Source: WYZ-LMO2 sp964463575 | GTDB lineage: Archaea > Halobacteriota > Archaeoglobi > Archaeoglobales > Archaeoglobaceae | DNA: 10,552 bases | Assembly (NCBI GenBank): GCA_964463575.1 | Contig: CAYXCK010000047.1 | Location: 1-10,552, forward strand | Reading direction: 5' to 3' | In this document: positions 5,017 to 10,552 of the stretch, piece after piece | Numbering within the stretch: position 1 is the stretch's first letter | Layout of the letters: each line of letters begins with the position of its first letter | The notes under the pieces: generated by a model | Databases searched by the model: none | Told to the model about the DNA's origin: nothing | What the model saw: only the letters and a program-made list of their open reading frames with translations | Program-made: the position numbers and the translations under genes

Positions 5017-6258
5017 ATGGTAAAGGATATAGGTTTTAAATCGCTTGAATCGGTTGATTTGGCAATTGAAAAAATTATGCAAAGACTAAAAGTTCTCGGA
5101 GTTGAAACTGTTAGTATATACAAATGTTTCGGTAGAGTTTTGGCAAAAGATATCATTTCACCAGTTGATGTACCCGAATTTGACAGATCGGCTGTAGATG
5201 GATTCGCATTAAAAGCTGAGGATACATTCGGGGCTTCTCAGACGAATCCTGCAATTTTAAAGCTCGTTGGAAAAGTGGAAATCGGAGAAATTCCGAAATG
5301 CAGTCTTAAAGAGGGGGAAGCAATCAGAGTTTTTACTGGCTCAGCAATTCCCGAAGGTGCAAATGCTGTTGTAATGCTTGAGCACGTGAAAGAAATGGAT
5401 GGTTTTATTCAAATTTTTAAGAGCGTTGCGCCCTACAAAAATGTTATAAGAAAAGGAGAAGACTTGAAAAAGGGTGAAATTATCTTAAGAAGGGGAACCG
5501 TTCTTGAACCACAGGATTCCGGATTACTAGCTTCCCTAGGGATAAGACATGTAGAAGTTTATAAAAAACCAAGAGTTGCAGTTGTTTCAACTGGAGACGA
5601 ACTTTTGCCGTTAGAGGAAAGTAAAGTTCCCGGAAAAATATACAACTCTAATGCCCCCATGTTATGTAATGCTCTTGAGGAGCTAGGTTTTCCCGTTTTC
5701 CATCTTGGGATTGCAAGAGATAGAAGTGAAGAGATAGAGGAAAAACTCTTAAGAGCTTTAGAATACGATGCAGTTATATTCACAGGTGGTACGTCTGTTG
5801 GTGGAAAAGATCTGGTTCCAGAAGTTGTGTCTAGATATGGTGAAATCGTATTTCACGGTGTTGCACTGAGACCGGGTATGCCAACGGCTTTCGGAATTGT
5901 TAGAGGTAAACCGGTTTTTATGCTTCCGGGGACACCTACTGCTACTTTTTTATCTTTTTACACATTTGTGGTTCCAGCTTTGTTTAGGATGATGAACGTT
6001 AAGATTGTCGAAAGAAAATGGAGCAAAAAAGAGGGGATTTTACGTTCTCGCATAGCATCTGAGATCGGAATCAGAAGCTTGATAAGGGTCAGCTGGCAGG
6101 ATGGAGAAATTTACCCATTAAAATCGGGATCTGGAGTTTTAAGTACTCTGGTTAAAGCAAACGCCATTCTCCAGATTCCAGAAAATTTGGAAGGTCATGA
6201 AGCGGGAGAAAGAGTCGAGGTAATCCTTTTGCGTAATTTGACGGAGGTATTTGAATGA
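5017..6258 (+). CDS. moeA: Molybdopterin molybdenumtransferase MoeA, paralogue 1
   Basis: A 413-residue stand-alone MoeA, which inserts molybdate (or tungstate) into adenylylated molybdopterin in the cytoplasm. Visible motifs: FDRSAVDGFAL (56-65, Asp61), KGEDLKKGE (146-154, Asp149), STGDELLP (191-198, Glu195), IYNSN (208-212), TGGTSVGGKD (256-265, Asp265), ALRPGMPTAFG (283-293) and MLPGTPTATF (302-311). The full length matches the family and no fusion is present. Compared with MoeA2 next door, the usual IYDxN is IYNSN here, and the usual KPGKP is RPGMP, so residues generally regarded as functional are changed. It starts a plus-strand operon and is probably leaderless; its stop overlaps the moeA2 start in ATGA. 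It could be specialised for one metal, or have a partner or regulatory role. Confidence 0.9.
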   Translation: MVKDIGFKSLESVDLAIEKIMQRLKVLGVETVSIYKCFGRVLAKDIISPVDVPEFDRSAVDGFALKAEDTFGASQTNPAILKLVGKVEIGEIPKCSLKEGEAIRVFTGSAIPEGANAVVMLEHVKEMDGFIQIFKSVAPYKNVIRKGEDLKKGEIILRRGTVLEPQDSGLLASLGIRHVEVYKKPRVAVVSTGDELLPLEESKVPGKIYNSNAPMLCNALEELGFPVFHLGIARDRSEEIEEKLLRALEYDAVIFTGGTSVGGKDLVPEVVSRYGEIVFHGVALRPGMPTAFGIVRGKPVFMLPGTPTATFLSFYTFVVPALFRMMNVKIVERKWSKKEGILRSRIASEIGIRSLIRVSWQDGEIYPLKSGSGVLSTLVKANAILQIPENLEGHEAGERVEVILLRNLTEVFE

Positions 6259-8198
6259 GAAAAGTTTTTCGGCAGATTTCAACAATTGAAGAATCTCTTA
6301 AAGCAATCGAAAGCTTCTGTAATCTAAAAAGAGAAGTAGAAGAAATCGACATTTTAAACGCTACAGGTAGAGTTCTAGCAGAAGACGTTTATGCTGTCGT
6401 TAGTGTCCCACCCTTCGATAGAGCCACGATGGATGGTTACGCTTTGAAAGCTGAAGATACTTTTGGAGCTGATGAAGATAATCCTGTGAGGCTCAAAGTA
6501 ATTGGGAAGGTCGAAGCAGGGGAGTGGCCAAACTCCGAGGTTAGAAAAGGAGAAGCTATGGAAATCTCGACAGGAGCTGTAGTTCCAAAGGGTGCAAATG
6601 CTGTTGTGATGGTTGAATTTACTAGAGAGAGGGATGGATTTGTCGAAATCTTTAAATCGGTTACTCCAGGCGAGAATTTGATGTCCGCGGGTAGTGACAT
6701 TATGGCAGGAGAGCTCTTGCTTAGAAGCGGTGTTCAGTTAACTCATAGAGAAATAGGAGTTCTTGCAGCCTGTGGGATTATTAAAGTGAGAGTTTTCAAG
6801 AAACCGAGAGTTGCTGTTATATCTACTGGAAACGAACTTCAAGAACCGGGTAAAACTTTAGAGCTTGGAAAAATATACGACGTGAATTCATACGCCCTCT
6901 GCTCTGCAATTGAAGAGAACGGTGGAGTAGCAATTAGGTTGGGGATTATAAGAGATGATGAGGAAGAGATGAAGAAAGCTATTCTATTAGCATTGGAAAA
7001 GGCAGATATAGTCTTGACAAGTGGAAGTACTTCTGCCGGATTTGGAGATAAGATGTATCGAGTATTAGACGAGATAGGAAAAGTCGTTGTCCATGGGATT
7101 GCTGTAAAACCGGGAAAACCAACCATAATAGCTTTTAGAAATGGAAAGCCGATTTTTGGTCTTCCTGGATATCCAGTCTCAGCTCTTACAATATTTGAGA
7201 TTTTAGTCGCACCTTTGATAAGAAAACTTTCAGGACTTGATGCGGATAGAAGAAAAATAAAGGTCAGACTTGCGACAAAGGTTTTCTCCGAAATTGGAAG
7301 ACGGGAATTTCTGCCAGTTCATATTGTTCTTGGAAAGGGTGGGTATTCTGCATATCCAGTCACCGGTAGCTATAGCGGTGCAATAACCGCTTTGGCTTTC
7401 AGCGATGGGATAGTTGAAATTCCTGAGAATGTAATGATGCTTGAAGAAAACGAAGAAGTAGAAGTTAAGCTATTTAGCATGATAAGACCTGCAGATTTGG
7501 TTTTCATAGGAAGCCATTGTATTGGTGTGAACATTCTTGTGAAAATGCTTGGTATTAAGACAAAAGTCATTAATGTTGGTTCGATGGGTGGAATTCTTGC
7601 TGTGAAAAGGGGTGAAGCCGATATAGCAGGAACGCACCTTCTTGATGAAGATGGAATCTACAATATAGGGACAATAAGAAAGCTTGGAATTAGAGATGCG
7701 GTACTGGTAAAGGGATATCTCAGGGAACAGGGGTTTATAGTTGCAAGAGGAAATCCAAAAAAAATAGCGGGATTTGAAGATTTAATAAGAGAGGACGTGC
7801 GAATGATAAACAGAAATAAAGGATCTGGGACTAGACTTCTGCTCGATATAAACTTGAACTGTTTAGCGGGAAAAATTGGTTTGAGCTTTGATGAGCTAAC
7901 AAAGAGGATAGAAGGTTATGAAGTTGAGGCAAAAACTCATGACGCGGTTGCTTCAGCTGTTGCAACTGGAAAAGCGGATGTTGGAATTGGAATAAAGAGT
8001 GTTGCAAACTTATACGGTCTTGACTTTATACCTCTCAGAAGCGAGGAGTATGACTTTCTTATTCCAAAAGATAGACTCGAAAAAGAACCAATAAAGATGT
8101 TTCTAAAGATTCTTAAGAGTAGAGAATTCGCAAGGGAACTTGAGAGAGTGGGAGGTCTTAAGGTTTACGAGAGGACTGGAGAAATGATTGAAATATGA
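6255..8198 (+). CDS. moeA: MoeA (paralogue 2) fused to a molybdate-binding-like PBP domain
   Basis: A 647-residue two-domain protein. Residues 1 to about 408 are a complete MoeA with canonical motifs: FDRATMDGYAL (55-64, Asp60), AGSDIMAGE (145-153, Asp148), STGNEL (190-195, Glu194), IYDVN (207-211, Asp209), SGSTSAGFGD (256-265, Asp265), VKPGKP (284-289) and GLPGYPVSALT (302-312). Residues about 412-640 form a periplasmic-binding-protein-like domain without signal peptide (COG1910 type), with GSHCIGVNIL (419-428), SMGGILAVKRGEADIAGTHL (443-462) and NRNKGSGTRLLLD (519-531). MoeA with this domain is known in several archaea; the added domain is thought to bind oxyanion substrate. A strong Shine-Dalgarno GGAGGT (6243-6248) precedes the start, which overlaps the moeA1 stop. 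The queE start overlaps its end. All residues altered in MoeA1 are intact here. Confidence 0.92.
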   Translation: MRKVFRQISTIEESLKAIESFCNLKREVEEIDILNATGRVLAEDVYAVVSVPPFDRATMDGYALKAEDTFGADEDNPVRLKVIGKVEAGEWPNSEVRKGEAMEISTGAVVPKGANAVVMVEFTRERDGFVEIFKSVTPGENLMSAGSDIMAGELLLRSGVQLTHREIGVLAACGIIKVRVFKKPRVAVISTGNELQEPGKTLELGKIYDVNSYALCSAIEENGGVAIRLGIIRDDEEEMKKAILLALEKADIVLTSGSTSAGFGDKMYRVLDEIGKVVVHGIAVKPGKPTIIAFRNGKPIFGLPGYPVSALTIFEILVAPLIRKLSGLDADRRKIKVRLATKVFSEIGRREFLPVHIVLGKGGYSAYPVTGSYSGAITALAFSDGIVEIPENVMMLEENEEVEVKLFSMIRPADLVFIGSHCIGVNILVKMLGIKTKVINVGSMGGILAVKRGEADIAGTHLLDEDGIYNIGTIRKLGIRDAVLVKGYLREQGFIVARGNPKKIAGFEDLIREDVRMINRNKGSGTRLLLDINLNCLAGKIGLSFDELTKRIEGYEVEAKTHDAVASAVATGKADVGIGIKSVANLYGLDFIPLRSEEYDFLIPKDRLEKEPIKMFLKILKSREFARELERVGGLKVYERTGEMIEI

Positions 8199-8872
8199 TC
8201 GCAAGAATAAGCGAAATATTTGAATCAATACAAGGTGAAGGGATTCTTTTAGGGACCCTCCAACTCTTCATCCGCTTCTGTGGATGTAATCTGAACTGCA
8301 ACTATTGTGATACTCTCAAAGAATCCGATTTTTGCAGAGATCATGTAAGCGGAAAAGTTCTCAAAAATCCAGTTGGGATTGAGTATATTCAGAGGCTGAT
8401 AGATTCAAGTAAAACACATTCAGTTAGCTTTACTGGCGGAGAACCTATGCTACACGCAGATTTTATCAGATCTCTGAAAAAAAGTAAGCCTTTTTATCTA
8501 GAGACTAATATGACTTTACCTGAGAGAGCAAAAAAGCTGAGATTCGTAGACTTTGTAGCCGGTGATTTAAAGGTTAGAGAAGCAGGAATAGAAAGATACG
8601 AGGAAGTTCTAGAAAGAACCTTCAGATGCTTCCGGATCCTTAAGAATACAAAAAAAAGGCTTACATTCTGCAAAATCGTTTTACCATCTAAGTTCAATGA
8701 AGAGGAAGTTTACAACTCCGCAATTCAGATAAAAAACTATGTAAAGTGTTTTGTCCTTCAGCCTGTGTTTGGGAGTAATACTGAGAATATTTTTAAATTG
8801 CAAAAGAGAATGATAGAATTCTCGGACACAAGGGTGATTCCGCAAGTTCACAAATATCTGGGGGTGAGATGA
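8195..8872 (+). CDS. queE: 7-carboxy-7-deazaguanine synthase (radical SAM)
   Basis: A 225-residue radical SAM enzyme that converts 6-carboxy-5,6,7,8-tetrahydropterin to 7-carboxy-7-deazaguanine, the ring-forming step towards preQ0. In archaea preQ0 is used to make archaeosine at position 15 of tRNA. The N-terminus ISEIFESIQGEG (5-16) is diagnostic of QueE. The cluster motif CxxxCxxC is Cys31, Cys35 and Cys38 (CNLNCNYC), with an extra Cys29 before it. The SAM-binding FTGGEPMLH is at 79-87. Length fits the short QueE form. Its ATG overlaps the moeA2 stop, and its stop overlaps the queD start (ATGA). Its direct coupling to queD, the preceding pathway step, supports the call. Confidence 0.92.
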   Translation: MIARISEIFESIQGEGILLGTLQLFIRFCGCNLNCNYCDTLKESDFCRDHVSGKVLKNPVGIEYIQRLIDSSKTHSVSFTGGEPMLHADFIRSLKKSKPFYLETNMTLPERAKKLRFVDFVAGDLKVREAGIERYEEVLERTFRCFRILKNTKKRLTFCKIVLPSKFNEEEVYNSAIQIKNYVKCFVLQPVFGSNTENIFKLQKRMIEFSDTRVIPQVHKYLGVR

Positions 8873-9210
8873 TGAAATTTGTGGTGGGTGTTAAGGATAG
8901 TTTCAGCGCGGCTCATGCAATTCCCGGACATAAAAAATGTGGAAAAATCCATGGACATAATTTTGATGTCAGCGTTGAAGTCGAAGGGGAGCTCAAAAAT
9001 GGTATGGTGATCGATTTTTTCGAACTAAAAAGTATTCTTAAGGAAATCTTAGAAAAGTTCGATCATTCAATTTTAAACGAAACGATAGAAAATCCTACTT
9101 CAGAAAACATAGCCCTACACATTTTCCAAGAACTCAAAAAGAGAGGACTAAATGTTGTGAGAGTTAGAGTTTCCGAGAACATGGACAAATGGGCAGAAAT
9201 AAGAATTTAA
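8869..9210 (+). CDS. queD: 6-carboxy-tetrahydropterin synthase
   Basis: A 113-residue enzyme of the 6-pyruvoyl-tetrahydropterin synthase fold that converts dihydroneopterin triphosphate to 6-carboxy-tetrahydropterin, the QueE substrate. Zinc ligands His16, His28 and His30 are visible in SFSAAHAIPG and CGKIHGHNF, the catalytic Cys24 is present, and FDHSILN (64-70), PTSENIA (76-82) and the pterin-binding Glu103 complete the family pattern. Retained Cys24 argues for QueD rather than the folate-type PTPS-III. Two ATGs in tandem follow GGGGTGA; the second (8872) has the better spacing and may be the true start, shortening the protein by one residue. It is last in the moeA operon and converges on mch with only 6 bases between the stop codons. 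Confidence 0.92.
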   Translation: MMKFVVGVKDSFSAAHAIPGHKKCGKIHGHNFDVSVEVEGELKNGMVIDFFELKSILKEILEKFDHSILNETIENPTSENIALHIFQELKKRGLNVVRVRVSENMDKWAEIRI

Positions 9211-9216
9211 AAAATT
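9209..9216 (-). terminator. T-run terminator of mch
   Basis: On the minus strand, AATTTTTT follows the mch stop codon directly. The 6-base T-run is a likely archaeal termination signal. It overlaps the queD stop codon, so the convergent transcripts meet within a few bases. Confidence 0.4.
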
Positions 9217-10161
9217 TCAAAGAACGAGCTGATAAGACTGGAAGAGTACATCTGCGTTCAGCTTTCCGTGCACGTATGTCTTTCCGGTTGATAGGTCGTT
9301 TACAACAATTTGAGCTGGAGCAAACAGGTTTGGATCTATCTTGTAGAAATCATAGTTTGCAGCTTTGAAAATCTCGTAGAATGGTCTTCCGTAATCTCTA
9401 CTTGTGCAACTGGGCACATTCTTTAGTATTTCGTCGTATTTCTTCACTGTAAGGTAAACGCTTCCGTAGTACATCATGCTATCGTTTGTTGCGCCCATCG
9501 CTTTAAGATCGTTTTCAAGAATCGGTGCAATTGGACACCTTCCCGCTCCGCTAACAATAAGCTTCGGATCGTAACCAATCTCATTCATTTTGAATATGGC
9601 TGTTTCTACAATTCTACCCGATATCTGAACACTTCCGACGATCGAATTCGTAGGAGCAACTAATGCATAAACATCTTCCGGATCTACTTCACACTCTTTT
9701 GCAATGAATTCTATAACTTTCTCATCGGGAAGTTTGCTTGCCTCTATAGCTATAACAGCAACATCGGCATCATCTTCGTAGCCTATTCTTTCGTATGTCT
9801 TTTTTGGTTTCAACGCTAAAGCTCTTGCAGGACCGCTACCCATTGCAAAGTATTTTTCAACTTTTATTGCCCAACCAGCTTTTTGACTGCCAAGGCATGC
9901 AATCGCTGGATGATCAGTGTACTCGGTTATAAAAGCAAAGGGTATGTCCCTTATTGTGTCTACAACTATCTCTACACTCGCAAGTCCTCCCATACATACT
10001 TGGGTATACATTATTCCGGCTTCGTAACTTCCTGGCACGTTTACTCCGCAATCTATAACCGTAGCATCATTTTCGAGCTTCTTAGATTGAATTCTAAGCT
10101 CCTCTTCGTAATCCATCATTGTTTCAACAATTTCAAGCGCTAACTCATTTACGCTCAGCAT
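9217..10161 (-). CDS. mch: Methenyl-tetrahydromethanopterin cyclohydrolase
   Basis: A 314-residue cytoplasmic enzyme that reversibly hydrolyses methenyl-H4MPT to formyl-H4MPT, a central step of methanogenesis and, in reverse, of CO2-releasing C1 oxidation in Archaeoglobus-type organisms. Family features include VIDCGVNVPGSYEAG near the N-terminus, CMGGLASVEI, EYTDHPAIACLGSQKAGW, an AMGSGPARALA loop, APTNSIVGSVQISGR and SGAGRCPIAPI; length matches the family. Start choice: an open frame runs back to TTG at 10188, but ATG 10161 is preceded at 4 bases by GGGGTGG (10166-10172) and begins the conserved MLSVNELALEI, so it is preferred. It appears monocistronic, converging on queD. The requirement of this C1 pathway for molybdenum/tungsten formylmethanofuran dehydrogenase fits the moeA genes nearby. 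Confidence 0.95.
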   Translation of the reverse strand: MLSVNELALEIVETMMDYEEELRIQSKKLENDATVIDCGVNVPGSYEAGIMYTQVCMGGLASVEIVVDTIRDIPFAFITEYTDHPAIACLGSQKAGWAIKVEKYFAMGSGPARALALKPKKTYERIGYEDDADVAVIAIEASKLPDEKVIEFIAKECEVDPEDVYALVAPTNSIVGSVQISGRIVETAIFKMNEIGYDPKLIVSGAGRCPIAPILENDLKAMGATNDSMMYYGSVYLTVKKYDEILKNVPSCTSRDYGRPFYEIFKAANYDFYKIDPNLFAPAQIVVNDLSTGKTYVHGKLNADVLFQSYQLVL

Positions 10162-10188
10162 GCTACCACCCCTGCAAACTTGAGACAA

Positions 10189-10260
10189 AAGTTTTTATTC
10201 TTTTTCTTTTTTATTTGGGATATAGTCAACATATTCTCAGCCAAGTTAAAAAATATCATT
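10189..10260 (-). promoter_or_regulatory. A/T-rich promoter region of mch
   Basis: Two TATA-like candidates can be seen on the minus strand: GAATAAAAAC (10191-10200) and TGATATTTTTTAA (10246-10258). The nearer one would place the transcription start at the edge of the Shine-Dalgarno, so the farther one, giving a leader of some 60 bases, fits a ribosome-binding-site message better. The sequence does not decide between them. Confidence 0.35.
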
Positions 10261-10280
10261 TTGCAGGAATAATTACAACT

Positions 10281-10314
10281 GAAAGCCTCGCCCTTCAGGG
10301 CGGGGAGGAGGTCA
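10281..10314 (+). mobile_element. IS200/IS605-type right-end hairpin (copy C)
   Basis: CCTCGCCC (10286-10293) pairs with GGGCGGGG (10298-10305) around the loop TTCA, 8 pairs including one G-T. It is followed by the tail AGGAGGTCA (10306-10314). A GAAGCC(hairpin)GGGGAGGAGGTCA layout is the recurrent 3' end of archaeal IS200/IS605 elements with tnpB, and the frame KASPFRAGRRSV read across it is typical of TnpB C-terminal tails. The orientation implies the element lay to the left, but only the mch promoter is found there, so this is a solo or truncated end, possibly a remnant of a small non-autonomous element. It resembles copy B (1199-1256) and, more loosely, copy A (125-197). Confidence 0.5.
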
Positions 10315-10552
10315 GTTTAGTGGCTAAAACTTTATAGAATTTATTTTAGAGAAGGTGAATCTTTTCCAAATTCTAATCTCATTTCCATCACAAAGAGTGG
10401 TTGCCCGTGCTTTATCTTTTGGTAACTGTGTTTGAAAACCAGCATGGGCTTCTCTCTCAGCACTTATACCTCTCGGTGGCCCATCAGGGGCTACATTGGC
10501 GGGCACAACAAAGCTTGCATTACGGGAAGCCACTTCTTGATAGCTTCAGCTA
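10315..10552. other. Unassigned GC-richer stretch at the window edge
   Basis: No gene can be named. On the minus strand a frame runs from GTG 10533 to a stop at 10324 and would encode 69 residues including PANVAPDGPPRGISAE; a stop lies 18 bases further upstream in the same frame, so it is short or broken. On the plus strand a different frame is open from about 10374 to the window edge. The part at about 10420-10520 is visibly richer in G/C than the surrounding genes, and GGGCTACATT (10488-10497) repeats 341-350. With an IS-end hairpin adjacent, a decayed mobile-element gene is the likeliest reading, but this is inference. Confidence 0.3.

Noticed and set aside
1445..10161. Numerous frames of 60-118 codons antisense to the operon genes.
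   Set aside because: They are shadows of the real genes: no ribosome binding sites, low-complexity Ser/Ile/Leu-rich translations, and complete overlap with well-identified proteins.
10162..10188. A nine-residue longer Mch starting at TTG 10188.
   Set aside because: ATG 10161 has GGGGTGG at correct spacing and starts the conserved N-terminus; the TTG has no ribosome binding site.
1..10552. CRISPR arrays, phage genes, toxin-antitoxin or defence systems.
   Set aside because: No regularly spaced direct repeats and no corresponding protein families were found; the coding part is ordinary cofactor metabolism.

Overview
The window looks like a chromosomal segment from an AT-rich, sulfate- or iron-metabolising euryarchaeon of the Archaeoglobales type. 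This is inferred from gene content: methenyl-tetrahydromethanopterin cyclohydrolase, archaeal riboflavin synthase RibC, archaeal FAD synthetase RibL, a dihydropteroate synthase-like protein of the tetrahydromethanopterin-using archaea, a MoeA fused to a substrate-binding domain, a C/D box sRNA, TATA/BRE promoters and T-run terminators. The species cannot be named from the sequence alone.

Layout. (1) Bases 1-603 hold no intact gene. They contain hairpin-rich sequence that resembles the worn right end of an IS200/IS605-type element, plus an inverted repeat and a very AT-rich strip. (2) Bases 604-1198 carry tRNA-Arg(GCG) and a GNAT acetyltransferase, both on the minus strand. The acetyltransferase's ribosome binding site lies inside a second worn IS-end-like sequence (about 1199-1256) that shares a 13-base exact match with the first. 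(3) Bases 1445-4854 are a tight minus-strand operon transcribed in the order ribL, class V aminotransferase, ribC, dihydropteroate synthase-like gene, with 4-base overlaps or a 1-base gap. (4) Bases 4855-5016 are a divergent promoter region with a C/D box sRNA gene on the plus strand at about 4929-4982; its T-run also serves as the TATA region of the next gene. (5) Bases 5017-9210 are a tight plus-strand operon, moeA1, moeA2-PBP fusion, queE, queD, every junction being a 4-base ATGA overlap. (6) Bases 9217-10161 are mch on the minus strand, convergent with queD. (7) Bases 10162-10552 hold the mch promoter region, a third, well-preserved IS200/IS605-like end hairpin, and a GC-richer stretch with no recognisable intact gene.

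How the genes fit together: almost everything between 1445 and 10161 makes or uses pterin- or flavin-type cofactors. RibC and RibL complete riboflavin and FAD; the DHPS-like protein is linked by family to tetrahydromethanopterin; the two MoeA proteins insert molybdate or tungstate into molybdopterin (needed, for example, by formylmethanofuran dehydrogenase); QueD and QueE make the deazapurine precursor used for archaeosine in tRNA; Mch is a central C1-carrier enzyme on tetrahydromethanopterin. I saw no CRISPR array, no phage genes and no defence system. The most notable non-standard items are the C/D sRNA embedded in the divergent promoter, the divergence of the active-site motifs of MoeA1 from those of MoeA2, and three related IS-end relics flanking the cofactor block.
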